Below are positions 1-9,727 of a DNA stretch of 64,000 nucleotides, in pieces. The DNA lies in contig NZ_JADEVO010000008.1 of the NCBI RefSeq assembly GCF_017114825.1, forward strand, positions 90,949-154,948. Reading direction: 5' to 3'. The translations under genes and the position numbers were made by a program. The first letter of the stretch is position 1. Every line of letters begins with the position of its first letter. Below the pieces are notes generated by a model that saw only the letters and a list, made by a program, of their open reading frames with translations, was not told where the DNA came from and did not search any database. This DNA comes from Pseudomonas gregormendelii. Its GTDB lineage: Bacteria > Pseudomonadota > Gammaproteobacteria > Pseudomonadales > Pseudomonadaceae.

Positions 1-34
1 TCATGCAGGTGCTCATAGAAGGCAGGGGTGGTAT

Positions 35-90
35 GGCGCCCATGATAAACGCCCAACCCTCGTGGGGGCGAGCCTTGGGCGCCTTTGTCT
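35..90 (+). terminator. possible imperfect hairpin at left edge, no gene called in 1-94
   Basis: The first 94 bases hold no gene I can support. GCCCAA (51-56) can pair with TTGGGC (75-80) around an imperfect CTCG/CGAG stem, followed on the plus strand by a short TTTGTCT. This could end a gene lying left of the window or sit downstream of phaC. The mismatches and weak T tract make it a low-confidence call. Confidence 0.3.
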
Positions 91-94
91 GCAA

Positions 95-1798
95 TCACTG
101 CATCACATAGCGTCCAGGGGCCGGCTCCAGTGGCGGGTATTGGGCATTTCCCATCTGCTGCATCGCCGGCTCGCGCTCGGCGGATTGATCGGCCAGCCAC
201 GCAAACCAGTCGTTCCACCAGCTTCCGGGTTGCTGCCGGGCATTGTCGAACCAGACGTCAGGGTCGCTGGTGATCTGCTCCTGGGTCCAGTAGTGGCGTT
301 TTTCACGGGCAGGTGGATTGATTACGCCCGCAATATGGCCGGATGCCCCCAACACGAATCGGGTGGGGCCGCTGAGCAATTGGGTGCTGGCGTAGGCGCT
401 GCGCCACGGCACGATGTGATCGTCGTGGGTCGCGAGGATGTAGGCGGGCGCGTCAATCGCGCGCAGGTCCAGCTTGACTCCGCAGCACTCCAGTTCGCCG
501 GACTTGAGGTCATTTTGCAGATAGGTATGCCGCAGGTACCAGCAGTACATGGGGCCAGGCAGATTGGTGCTGTCGTTGTTCCAGAACAGCAGGTCCAGGG
601 CATTGGGTTTCTGGCCCTTGAGGTATTTGTCGACGTTGTAGTTCCACCACAGGTCGTTGGGGCGCAGCAGCGAGAAGGTGTTGCCCATGTCCTCGCCCTT
701 GAACAGGCCGATCGGGCCGTTGCTGCCGCCAATGGTGCGCTCGCGGTAAGCCACCAGTTGTTCGTCGACGAATATGTCGATGGGGCCGGTATCCAGGTAG
801 TCGAGGAAGGTGGTGAGCAGGCTCACGCTGGCGATCTCACGATCGCCGCGCGCCGCCAGCACCGCCAGTGCCGTGCTGAGCAGGGTGCCGCCGATGCAAA
901 AACCTACGCAATGGGGGCGCTGCTCGCCGCTGATTTCACGGGTGACCTGCAGCGCCTTGACGATGCCGGTGTCGATCAGATCGTCCCAGGTAGTGCCGGC
1001 ATGCGCCTGATCGAAGTTGCGCCAGGACATCAGGAACACCGGATGGCCTTGCTGCAGCAGGTGACCGACCATGGAGTTGTCCGGGCGCAGGTCGAGGATG
1101 TAGAACTTGTTGATCGACGGCGGGACGATGAAGACGGGGCGCCGGTAGCCGGTTTGTGCTTGCGGGTAGTACTGGATCAGCTGGAACAACTCGTTCTCGA
1201 ACACCACCTCACCCGGCGTGTTGGCCAGGTCGACGCCTACCTGAAATGCATCGCGGTCGCACTGGCGCATCTTGCCTTCCTGCAGATCGCTTGCAAGGTG
1301 CAGCAAACCTGTCAGCAAGCTGCTGCCCCCGGTCTCGACCACCCGTTGCAGCGCGTCGGGGTTGCTTGCCAGGCAATTGCTCGGTGCGCCCGCTGCGATG
1401 GCTTGCTCCACCAGATAGAGCAGGCGCTGGCGCGGCTTCCTGGTTTCGATCGGCAAGTGTTCAAGCAGCTTGAGCAGGAAGCCGGCGTTGAGCAGGTAAA
1501 ACGCGGCGAGGGAGCCGTACAGCGGCTGGCTCCAATTGTCGCTGGCGAAACGCCGGTCCTGGAAACTGAAGGGCTGCCCGCTCAGCACCCGCTGGCCGAG
1601 TTCTGCCCATTGCTGCTGGTAGTCGGATTGGAGGGTGTCCAGCGTTGCCCGAGGCAGGTCGAACCAGGCGTGGTAATCCTGCCCGGTGAACCAGGGATTG
1701 GTGCTGACCCACAGGCGTAACTGTTGCAGTGCAAAATTGGCGATAAAGGGCACCTGGCCGGACCAGTAACTGTTGAAGGTTTGCGCTTTGCTGTCCAT
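95..1798 (-). CDS. phaC: class I poly(3-hydroxyalkanoate) synthase PhaC
   Basis: Polymerises (R)-3-hydroxyacyl-CoA, chiefly 3-hydroxybutyryl-CoA in class I enzymes, into granule polyester in the cytoplasm. The 567-residue product has the PhaC box G-F-C-I-G-G with the nucleophile Cys301, the acid Asp460 in DDHIVP and His488 in GHIAGV. The Asp-His spacing of 28 equals that of the Cupriavidus enzyme as I know it. The start at 1798 is preceded by a GGTGGA ribosome site; longer in-frame upstream sequence has no such site and runs into the divergent regulator region. It faces an AraC regulator and lies near phasin and PhaR genes, so this is a short-chain PHA locus, distinct from the medium-chain phaC1ZC2D locus usual in pseudomonads. 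No phaA or phaB is visible; they may lie left of the window. Confidence 0.93.
   Translation of the reverse strand: MDSKAQTFNSYWSGQVPFIANFALQQLRLWVSTNPWFTGQDYHAWFDLPRATLDTLQSDYQQQWAELGQRVLSGQPFSFQDRRFASDNWSQPLYGSLAAFYLLNAGFLLKLLEHLPIETRKPRQRLLYLVEQAIAAGAPSNCLASNPDALQRVVETGGSSLLTGLLHLASDLQEGKMRQCDRDAFQVGVDLANTPGEVVFENELFQLIQYYPQAQTGYRRPVFIVPPSINKFYILDLRPDNSMVGHLLQQGHPVFLMSWRNFDQAHAGTTWDDLIDTGIVKALQVTREISGEQRPHCVGFCIGGTLLSTALAVLAARGDREIASVSLLTTFLDYLDTGPIDIFVDEQLVAYRERTIGGSNGPIGLFKGEDMGNTFSLLRPNDLWWNYNVDKYLKGQKPNALDLLFWNNDSTNLPGPMYCWYLRHTYLQNDLKSGELECCGVKLDLRAIDAPAYILATHDDHIVPWRSAYASTQLLSGPTRFVLGASGHIAGVINPPAREKRHYWTQEQITSDPDVWFDNARQQPGSWWNDWFAWLADQSAEREPAMQQMGNAQYPPLEPAPGRYVMQ
1722..1736 (-). 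promoter_or_regulatory. PhaR-operator-like repeat inside the 5' end of phaC
   Basis: Read on the minus strand this is TTTTGC-ACT-GCAACA, matching the half-sites seen upstream of phaC and phaP. It lies inside the phaC reading frame about 62-76 bases after the start, so coding constraint (F-A-L-Q-Q) could produce it by chance. Confidence 0.3.
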
Positions 1799-2114
1799 TA
1801 ATTTCCACCCATAACAGTCGTGAACAACGCAATACGACCAAGCGACTTCCTGACGTCCGTTGCTTTTATTGTTTTGCGCTGCAAGATGGAGGATTGTTGG
1901 TGATGGGCGGGCCGTGCGGAAGTGTTGCCAGGTGACTGTGTGGTGTCCAACGGCGCCAAGCAGCCAAGTGGTGTTGCCGGTGCCAGCGGCCTGGCCCGCG
2001 AGTTTGCGGTCAAGGATCAATGGGTCGCAGAAACCGACGCAGATCAATACCCCCAACCAGGCCGCCGCTTATCATTCCTTGAAAGCGCCCAGTACTTACG
2101 TCATCGAGAACGCC
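1799..2114. promoter_or_regulatory. divergent promoter region phaC / AraC-type regulator
   Basis: About 316 bases between two divergent starts. Open frames cross it on both strands but lack ribosome sites and typical protein character, so I do not extend either gene into it. It contains one PhaR-operator-like repeat at 1872-1886. No clear sigma-70 boxes could be fixed by eye. Confidence 0.55.
1872..1886 (+). promoter_or_regulatory. candidate PhaR operator upstream of phaC
   Basis: TTTTGC-GCT-GCAAGA, an inverted repeat with a TGC/GCA core about 75-90 bases upstream of the phaC start. Similar repeats occur at 4961, 5115 and 5151. PhaR proteins are known to bind TGC-rich sites; the assignment here is by similarity between the copies. 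Confidence 0.45.
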
Positions 2115-3152
2115 ATGTACAGAATGAGCTCGGGCTATGCCAATGTGCTGGTCAATACGCTCTCGGCCGAGGGACTCGACGTTGCCAGCCTGTGCCAGGT
2201 CGCCGGGCTGGACATGAGCCTCGCCAGTGTCCCTGGAGCGCTGTGCGAGCGCAGGGTGATTTATCGCCTGTGGCAACTGGCGGCCCAGGCTGCTGCGGAC
2301 CCGGACATCGGCCTCAAGGCGTACGGGCATTTTCATCCAGGCAGCTTCCAGATTGTCGGCTACACCATGATGTCCAGCCTCAACCTGAAACGCGCCCTTG
2401 AGCGCCTGGTGCGATTCAGCCCATTGATCGGCACCGGCTTCAGCCTGTTTTTCGTCCCGGAGCAGGGACACTATCGCCTGGCTTCCCTCGATCATCAACA
2501 ATCGGGCTCGATCAAGCCCCGGCAGTACGCCGATGCCGGTCTGGCATCATTGCTCGGCATCTGCCGCTGGCTGGGTGATGGCAAATTACCGCAACCGCTG
2601 AGTGTGGAATTCAGCTATCCCGAACCCGAGGACACCTCGGAACATAAACGCCTGTTTGGCTGCGACCTGCAGTTTGGCTCGGCTTACGACAGCATCCTGT
2701 TCGACGGCCAGGAGCTGCTGCGGCCGTTGAGCATGGCCAACGAAGCGTTGGCGGTCCTGCACGACAGTTTTGCCGAGGCGCAACTGGACCTGCTGTTCGG
2801 CTTCACCATCGTCGGCAGGATTCGCGCGCTGATCACCGAGCGCTTGAGTCAGGGGCAGGGGCTTTGCGACATGGAATCCATTGCTGCAGCGCTGAATTTC
2901 AGCAAGCGCACCCTGCAACGGGCCCTGGAAAAGGATGGGACGCAATTCAAGGATGTGCAGAATGCAGTGCGCCGACAATTGGCGGATTTCTACCTGCGTC
3001 ACTCCCACTTCAACATGAAGCGTGTGGCGTATCTGCTGGGTTTTCATGACCACAGCAGCTTCAACAAGGCCTGCAGCCGCTGGTTTGGCATGACGCCGGG
3101 GCAGTACCGCGCCGATCAATCGTTCGAGATCGAGCAAGCCGCGCCGGTCTGA
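2115..3152 (+). CDS. AraC/XylS-family transcriptional regulator of the PHA locus
   Basis: A 345-residue DNA-binding protein. The N-terminal two thirds resemble the ligand-sensing arabinose-regulator-type domain (begins YANVLVNTL, with CQVAGLD near residue 30). The C-terminal about 100 residues form the double helix-turn-helix: SIAAALNFSKRTLQRAL followed by VAYLLGFHDHSSFNKACSRWFGMTPGQYR, the classic AraC signature. Start chosen at the ATG at 2115 because upstream in-frame sequence lies in the intergenic region. It is divergent from phaC. A PhbR activator of this family next to phbBAC is known from Pseudomonas sp. 61-3, so this is probably the same role; the inducer is not evident. Confidence 0.85.
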   Translation: MYRMSSGYANVLVNTLSAEGLDVASLCQVAGLDMSLASVPGALCERRVIYRLWQLAAQAAADPDIGLKAYGHFHPGSFQIVGYTMMSSLNLKRALERLVRFSPLIGTGFSLFFVPEQGHYRLASLDHQQSGSIKPRQYADAGLASLLGICRWLGDGKLPQPLSVEFSYPEPEDTSEHKRLFGCDLQFGSAYDSILFDGQELLRPLSMANEALAVLHDSFAEAQLDLLFGFTIVGRIRALITERLSQGQGLCDMESIAAALNFSKRTLQRALEKDGTQFKDVQNAVRRQLADFYLRHSHFNMKRVAYLLGFHDHSSFNKACSRWFGMTPGQYRADQSFEIEQAAPV

Positions 3153-3167
3153 CGCGGCCCTGGTGCG

Positions 3168-4991
3168 TCAACGATCGCCGAGCAGGCCATTGAGGGCGCC
3201 ATACACCCCATAGAAGCTCATTTCCTGGGCAGCATCACGCTGGTCGCGGTAGCCGTTCAGGGCATCCTGCAGTTGATCCGAATACAAGTCCTGCCACGCC
3301 AGCAACGGGTTGTTCGCGCGGACGCACTGGCGATCCCGGCGGGCCTTGGCCGCGCCTGCCGCCACCCACCACAGGGCAGGGTTGAGGCTGCTCCAGAGCA
3401 ATTGCTGCTGATGAAAAGGATGGGCCCGGCGGATGAGTTCGGCGCCGGGTTCGTTGATCAACTGGCGCAGCCACGGACGAACGCAGGCATCGTAGAGGTT
3501 GTTGTTGAAGGTCGAGGTGCGTTCGACCAGGGCGAATTCGCGATCGTCAGCCTGCGGTGTTTCAACATCGCCATGAATGTCGGCGATCCTGCGCGGTTCG
3601 AAGCTGACGCGATAGGGATTCGGCGCATCTTCTGGCAGGTCCTCGATCAACATTTCATACAGGCCAGGGGGCAGGGCATTGATGGTATCGACCGCTCCCA
3701 GCAGCTCGCGGTGCTCGCGCCGGGCCACTTCGCCGGAGACAAAGATGCCCAGGTGCCCGATGCTGGCATGGCGCAGATAAACGATAGTGCGACCGGCGTC
3801 GTCCAGGGCGAGATCGCTGGGATAGAGGTCGGTGATCCAGTCCAGTGCCTGTTGCGGCGAAGTGATGTTGTCGCCACAGGAGCAGAACACCACCACCGGC
3901 ACTTCGATGCGCTTGAGGTCCAGGCCATTGCTTTTGCGCCCGACTCCGCCGGACAGCTGATTGCCGATGAACAGTTGGTCAACGATCATCTCGATTTCTT
4001 CGCCGTTGAGCAGGGTCGGGCTGCCCCACCAGCGTTCAAAGTCGAGGAAGCGCTCGGCCTCGCCATCGACTTCGCTGAACAGGTGATAATACTTGCCCCA
4101 CCAGGCATTGGCCGGGTCCAGGCTTTCGAAATTGCTCACCAGCCAGGCGCCGTCGAAACGCGAGTTGCCCAGGTCGCTGCCCAGGCGCGCCATCCAGCCA
4201 CCGCCCAGCAGCCCGCCGCAGTAACGCAGCGGATTGCGCCCATGGGTGCCAGCCCAATAGGACAGCGGCGCGCCATTGATAATGATCAAGCCCGGCAGCT
4301 CCGGCCTGGAGGCCGCCAGGCTCATTAAGGCCCAGCCTGCCTGGCAGTTGCCGATGACCACCGGCTTGGCACTGTCGGGGTGTCTGGCGCTGACCAGCTC
4401 GATGAATTGCGCTTCGGCCTGAACGATGTCTGCCAGGGTTTGCCCGGGGCTTGGCGCATGACTGAACGAGATGAAGTAGGTGGGGTGACCGGCGCGCAGG
4501 CTCTCGCCGATCAGCGAATCCTGTTTGAAGCCGCCAATGCCCGAGCCATGGCCGCCCCGCGGATCGATGATCACCACTGGCTGCTGGTCGGGGTCGCTTG
4601 CTGATGCCGATGCATCGACGATTTTGAGCAGCGAATAGTTGACCGGGCGGGGCAGTTGCTCGCCGGCCTGTAGCACTTCGTACTCGAACTTGAGCAGCAG
4701 TGGATGCCCGGCGCGTTCGTGAGCCAGGGTGTTGTCGCCGCGCTGGCGCAAGGTATCCCAGAACAACAGGCTGCGTTGGCCAAGGTCGGTCAGGTAGTCC
4801 TGCCAGTCGGCAGCCGAGGGCTGCCTGAGTTGTTCCAACCGTGAGGACGCCAGGGTGCTGGCCTGGCGCGCGTTCACGGCGCCCAGCACATTGTGCAGGT
4901 TGAGCTGCTGCAGATGACTCAGGTGATCGAACAGACCGGGCGCTGCTGCAAGGTCTATATCGTGCGCTGCAATATTTCCTGCCTGGTTCAT
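3168..4991 (-). CDS. DUF3141 alpha/beta-hydrolase-like PHA-associated protein
   Basis: A 607-residue cytoplasmic protein of the DUF3141 family, related to PHA synthases and depolymerases. It has a nucleophile elbow G-N-C-Q-A-G with cysteine in the nucleophile place (as in PhaC), a following FCSCGDNITSP segment that could carry the acid, and HASIGHLGIF as the candidate histidine. This looks like an intact Cys-Asp-His triad. The start at 4991 has an AGGAG site 6 bases upstream. It stands tail to tail with the AraC gene and head to head with phaP, inside the PHA locus. A role in polymer synthesis or turnover is an inference from triad and context; the family has no settled function that I know. 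Confidence 0.75.
   Translation of the reverse strand: MNQAGNIAAHDIDLAAAPGLFDHLSHLQQLNLHNVLGAVNARQASTLASSRLEQLRQPSAADWQDYLTDLGQRSLLFWDTLRQRGDNTLAHERAGHPLLLKFEYEVLQAGEQLPRPVNYSLLKIVDASASASDPDQQPVVIIDPRGGHGSGIGGFKQDSLIGESLRAGHPTYFISFSHAPSPGQTLADIVQAEAQFIELVSARHPDSAKPVVIGNCQAGWALMSLAASRPELPGLIIINGAPLSYWAGTHGRNPLRYCGGLLGGGWMARLGSDLGNSRFDGAWLVSNFESLDPANAWWGKYYHLFSEVDGEAERFLDFERWWGSPTLLNGEEIEMIVDQLFIGNQLSGGVGRKSNGLDLKRIEVPVVVFCSCGDNITSPQQALDWITDLYPSDLALDDAGRTIVYLRHASIGHLGIFVSGEVARREHRELLGAVDTINALPPGLYEMLIEDLPEDAPNPYRVSFEPRRIADIHGDVETPQADDREFALVERTSTFNNNLYDACVRPWLRQLINEPGAELIRRAHPFHQQQLLWSSLNPALWWVAAGAAKARRDRQCVRANNPLLAWQDLYSDQLQDALNGYRDQRDAAQEMSFYGVYGALNGLLGDR
4961..4975 (+). promoter_or_regulatory. 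PhaR-operator-like repeat at the 5' end of the DUF3141 gene
   Basis: CGTGC-GCT-GCAATAT shares the TGC-RCT-GCA core with the intergenic copies at 5115 and 5151. It falls within the first codons of the DUF3141 gene, where a repressor could block transcription, but it may also be coding coincidence. Confidence 0.35.
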
Positions 4992-5114
4992 GGTGTGCTC
5001 CTGCCGACCTGCATGGAAAGCGCTCCGAAAACATTGCTGCGATTAATGGGGGCTTGTCGGAAGCGCTCAGTGGCTGGAGTCTATCGTCAAAACACTCAAG
5101 GTCACCACGATTTA

Positions 5115-5129
5115 TTGTGCGCTGCACAA
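5115..5129 (+). promoter_or_regulatory. candidate PhaR operator, phaP/DUF3141 promoter region
   Basis: TTGTGC-GCT-GCACAA is a perfect inverted repeat with 6-base arms in the divergent region between the DUF3141 gene and phaP. Confidence 0.55.
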
Positions 5130-5150
5130 AATACTCATTGCCAAACAGAT

Positions 5151-5166
5151 TTGTGCACTGCAATAT
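5151..5166 (+). promoter_or_regulatory. second candidate PhaR operator upstream of phaP
   Basis: TTGTGC-ACT-GCAATAT, 36 bases after the copy at 5115 and about 80 bases before the phaP start. The paired arrangement upstream of a phasin gene suits PhaR repression relieved by granules. Confidence 0.5.
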
Positions 5167-5245
5167 CGCCGCTATCGCGATGACTGGCAGGATCGCCGTC
5201 GCGCCCTTGGCCCTCTCAGGGCATTCAGTACCAGGAGATTCCAGC

Positions 5246-5815
5246 ATGTCTTTTTTCAACCCGGAAAAACTGCAAACCGCCCAGAAAGCCAACCTCGACC
5301 TTTTGCAGCAGATCAGCGGCAAAGTCTTCGCCAGCGTCGAGCAGCTGAGCCAGTTGCAGTTCAAGGCCCTGCGCGACTCCACCGAGGAACACTTCGAAGG
5401 CGTTCGCAAGTTGCTGTCTGTGCGTGATCCTCAGGGTTTTGCCGAGCTGCAGGCTTCGTTGACCCAACCAAGTGCACAGGGCGAACGCCTGGCCGAGTTC
5501 AACCGTCAGGTCCAGGCGCTGATCGTCGACACCCAGTCGGACATCGCCAAACTGACCTCCAGCCAGGTCGAATCCGGCACCCGGCAGGTTGAAGAGTTCG
5601 TGGAAACCTTGAGCAAGAACGCGCCAGCGGGTTCGGAACCGGTAGTTGCCGCTTTCAAGTCGGGCCTGGCCAACGCCGGTACGGTCTTTGAAAGCGCACA
5701 AAAAGCCGCGAAGCAGGCGGCCGATGTGGCTCAGAGTGGTTTCGAGGCCGCGAGCGCAGCGCCGGGAAAAGCCGCGCCAGGAGCCGGCGGCAAGGCTACC
5801 AGCGGTAACAAGTAA
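5246..5815 (+). CDS. phaP: phasin family protein, PHA granule surface
   Basis: A 189-residue phasin (Phasin_2 type) that coats PHA granules and limits their coalescence. The protein begins MSFFNPEKLQTAQKANLD, has the amphipathic helices with few bulky residues typical of phasins (QLSQLQFKALRDS, EGVRKLLSVRDPQGF), and ends in an Ala/Gly/Lys-rich tail. Start at 5246 is set by AGGAG at 5233-5237; the frame stays open upstream but without a ribosome site. It is divergent from DUF3141 and convergent with phaR. Two TGC-type inverted repeats lie upstream, consistent with repression by PhaR, and a terminator follows immediately. Confidence 0.9.
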   Translation: MSFFNPEKLQTAQKANLDLLQQISGKVFASVEQLSQLQFKALRDSTEEHFEGVRKLLSVRDPQGFAELQASLTQPSAQGERLAEFNRQVQALIVDTQSDIAKLTSSQVESGTRQVEEFVETLSKNAPAGSEPVVAAFKSGLANAGTVFESAQKAAKQAADVAQSGFEAASAAPGKAAPGAGGKATSGNK

Positions 5816-5837
5816 GTCAGTTCAGGCCAGCTGCACC

Positions 5838-5874
5838 GATGGCGACGGGTTTATTCCCCGTCGCCATTTTTTTT
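5838..5874 (+). terminator. rho-independent terminator of phaP, overlapping the phaR 3' end
   Basis: ATGGCGACGGG pairs with CCCGTCGCCAT across a short TTTATTC loop and is followed by eight T residues on the plus strand. The right arm and T tract are the antisense of the last phaR codons, so the terminator is partly built from phaR coding sequence. Confidence 0.85.
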
Positions 5875-6399
5875 CGGGCCGCCTTTGGCATCCGGCGTTG
5901 CGCCAAACATGCCAAACAGATTCTGGGTATTGAGGTACAGCGCCTTGGACTGATCGACATACTGGCGCATCAAGTCCTGCATCACGGGAGCCTGCTGGTG
6001 CATGAAGGTACTCCAGGCTTCGGAAGACTGCGCGCCCGTCTGGGACTGGATGTCGATAACGGTCTGGATGCTCTTGTCCAGGTAACTGCCGAGCACACCC
6101 TGATAGGGCCCGTAGAACTGGATAATGCCCATCAGCATCTCGCTGGTGAAGATCGGCTCGCCACCGCTTTCAGCTTCCAGGATCACCTGCAGCAGGATGC
6201 TGCGCGTCAGGTCTTCGCCGCTTTTGGCGTCGACGACCTGGAACGGCACCTTGTCGACGACCAGTTGACGAATGTCCGCCAGCGTCAGGTGACTGCTGGT
6301 GTGGGTGTCATAGAGTCGGCGGTTGGGGTACTTCTTGATCAGGCGGGGGGTGATATCGGTCATGCGGGGCGTCTCGCGGCGAGCCTGGTTTGCAGGCAT
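5851..6399 (-). CDS. phaR: polyhydroxyalkanoate synthesis repressor PhaR
   Basis: A 182-residue regulator that binds both DNA and PHA granules: it represses phasin genes until polymer surface titrates it. The N-terminal PHB-accumulation regulator DNA-binding domain is unmistakable (RLIKKYPNRRLYDTHTSSHLTLADIRQLV), followed by the granule-binding PHB_acc domain (FYGPYQGVLGSYLDKSIQ). I keep the start at 6399 because an AGGAT site lies just upstream; a second ATG at 6363 has a weaker site. It converges on phaP and shares its last codons with the phaP terminator. Confidence 0.92.
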   Translation of the reverse strand: MPANQARRETPRMTDITPRLIKKYPNRRLYDTHTSSHLTLADIRQLVVDKVPFQVVDAKSGEDLTRSILLQVILEAESGGEPIFTSEMLMGIIQFYGPYQGVLGSYLDKSIQTVIDIQSQTGAQSSEAWSTFMHQQAPVMQDLMRQYVDQSKALYLNTQNLFGMFGATPDAKGGPKKNGDGE

Positions 6400-6465
6400 C
6401 TTATCCTACTCTCATCGCCCGTGCCCTCGAGAGCGCCTTTGCCAGCCGGTGCGCCCCCGGTAAAT

Positions 6466-6486
6466 CGTCCCCTAAGGATGGGGACG
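6466..6486 (-). terminator. hairpin downstream of the OprD porin gene
   Basis: CGTCCCC (6466-6472) and GGGGACG (6480-6486) form a perfect 7-bp stem with a 7-base loop just after the porin stop codon. On the minus strand it is followed by only a short ATTT, so termination is likely but not certain. Confidence 0.5.
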
Positions 6487-6495
6487 AGGCATTGC

Positions 6496-7764
6496 TTACC
6501 AGATCGGCAGGGTATAACTGACAATCAGGCGGTTTTCATCCAGGTCACTGCCAAAGTTGGTCGAGCGCACTGTCGCGTTGCGCCATTTCAGCCCGACATT
6601 CTTCAGCGGCCCACTCTGCACCACGTAGCCGATATCGGTATCGCGCTCCCATTCCTTGCCTTCAGGCCGGTTGTTGCCCAGGTCGATGTCCGAGCCGGTG
6701 AGGTAGCGGGTCATGAAGGTCAGGCCGGGAATACCCATGGCCGCAAAGTTGTAGTCGTAGCGCGCCTGCCAGGATTTTTCGTCCTTGCTGGCGAAGTCGC
6801 CGATTTGCACGAAGTTCACCAGGAACGCGTCGGTGCCGTTTATGTAGGCATAACCGGTGTCGCCGCTCATGCCCTGGTAGCCGAGGCCAAAGGCATGACC
6901 GCCCAGGGTGTAGGTGAACATCGCGCCCAGGGCATTGTTGTCGACATTACTGCCGCCGTCGTCGGTGGAGCGGGCGAAGCGCAGGTCGGTTTTTAACGAC
7001 TGGCCCACGGTGATCGGCAGGACGTACGTCAGGTTGACCACATGCTGGCTGTAGAAATTATCCAGATGACCGTAGCTGTATCCGGTGGCCAGATCAGGCG
7101 TCCATTTGTAGTTGAGGCTGGCGAAGTCGAAGCTGTCGCTGGCCAGGTGGCGACTAATGATGCCCTTGGCGCCCGTACGAGTGATGCCCATGTCCTCGTA
7201 GTTCGAGGAATCACGTTGATTGACCTGGGTCAGGCGCCCGGCGTCTGCGGTCAGGCCCTGGATGTCCAGCGAACTCAACTGGCCGCCCTGGAAAGTCTGC
7301 GGCAACAGGCGTGAGTCGTTCGCCAGCACGGTTGGCAGCTTGGGCAACAGTGTCCCCAGTTTCAGTACACTTTTTGCCGCGCGAACCTTGGCCGTCAGGC
7401 CCACTTCAGCGTACTCGTCATGGGCGCCCTGGCGGGTATCGGCATGGCGCTTGAGCAAACCGGAGCCGGCACGATCAGGGCTGGAGTCGAGCTTGACCCC
7501 GAGCAGGCCGATGGCGTCGAACCCGACACCAATGGTCCCGGCAGTGAAGCCCGATTCGAAGCGCATCAGGAAACCCTGGGCCCATTCTTCCTGTTTCGAT
7601 TGTGCGGCGTTGTCCTGGCGAAAGTCGCGGTTGAAGTAAAAATTGCGCAATTCCACGCTGGCTTTGCTGTCCTTGATGAAATCAGCGGCTGCGGGGGCCG
7701 AGAGGCTGATGACGCCACCGGCCAGCAGCAGTCGGGTCGCGAGATTGCAGGTGTGACGATCCAT
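6496..7764 (-). CDS. OprD-family outer-membrane porin
   Basis: A 422-residue outer-membrane channel of the Pseudomonas OprD/OpdK family, which takes up small acids and amino acids. An N-terminal signal peptide runs to about residue 27 (LLLAGGVISLSAPAAA, then DFIKDSKASVELRNFYFNRDFR, the hallmark start of mature OprD proteins). The body has alternating beta strands (GYSYGHLDNFY, RYDYNFAAMGIPGLTFMTRY) and ends IVSYTLPIW. It is last in a minus-strand run with acyl-CoA synthetase, ActP and acyl-CoA dehydrogenase genes, so the cargo is probably a carboxylic acid processed by those enzymes. Confidence 0.88.
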   Translation of the reverse strand: MDRHTCNLATRLLLAGGVISLSAPAAADFIKDSKASVELRNFYFNRDFRQDNAAQSKQEEWAQGFLMRFESGFTAGTIGVGFDAIGLLGVKLDSSPDRAGSGLLKRHADTRQGAHDEYAEVGLTAKVRAAKSVLKLGTLLPKLPTVLANDSRLLPQTFQGGQLSSLDIQGLTADAGRLTQVNQRDSSNYEDMGITRTGAKGIISRHLASDSFDFASLNYKWTPDLATGYSYGHLDNFYSQHVVNLTYVLPITVGQSLKTDLRFARSTDDGGSNVDNNALGAMFTYTLGGHAFGLGYQGMSGDTGYAYINGTDAFLVNFVQIGDFASKDEKSWQARYDYNFAAMGIPGLTFMTRYLTGSDIDLGNNRPEGKEWERDTDIGYVVQSGPLKNVGLKWRNATVRSTNFGSDLDENRLIVSYTLPIW

Positions 7765-7808
7765 GGTGAAGCCCCTTTGTTTTTATTATGAGAAATCGGA
7801 TCTGGCGA

Positions 7809-7829
7809 CCCTCGCCGAGCTGGCGAGGG
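7809..7829 (-). other. stem-loop between acyl-CoA dehydrogenase and OprD genes
   Basis: CCCTCGCC and GGCGAGGG form a perfect 8-bp stem with a 5-base loop. There is no T tract on the minus strand, so it may be an mRNA processing or stability element and not a strong terminator. Similar hairpins occur at the other loose junctions of this operon. Confidence 0.45.
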
Positions 7830-7891
7830 CTGCTGAATAAAAAACGCGACGCCTGAATGAGAGGAGCAAGGCGCCGCGCGCGGTTCAATCG

Positions 7892-9664
<1,773 letters not shown>

Positions 9665-9691
9665 TACGTGAACCTCACAGGGTTAGGCGAT

Positions 9692-9721
9692 GGGCGCGGT
9701 CCGTCATGGACGGTCGCGCCC
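9692..9721 (-). other. stem-loop between actP and acyl-CoA dehydrogenase genes
   Basis: GGGCGCG and CGCGCCC pair around an inner GTCC/GGAC stem in the 63-base gap. No T tract follows on the minus strand. It may tune the relative mRNA levels of the two genes. Confidence 0.4.
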
Positions 9722-9727
9722 GTTCAA

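Noticed and set aside
62..1720. Long plus-strand open frame opposite phaC
   Set aside because: Shadow of phaC in a high-GC genome; composition is not protein-like and the minus-strand frame has the full PhaC triad.
1799..2056. N-terminal extension of PhaC by 86 codons
   Set aside because: The extension lacks PhaC homology and covers the divergent promoter; a good ribosome site supports the ATG at 1798.
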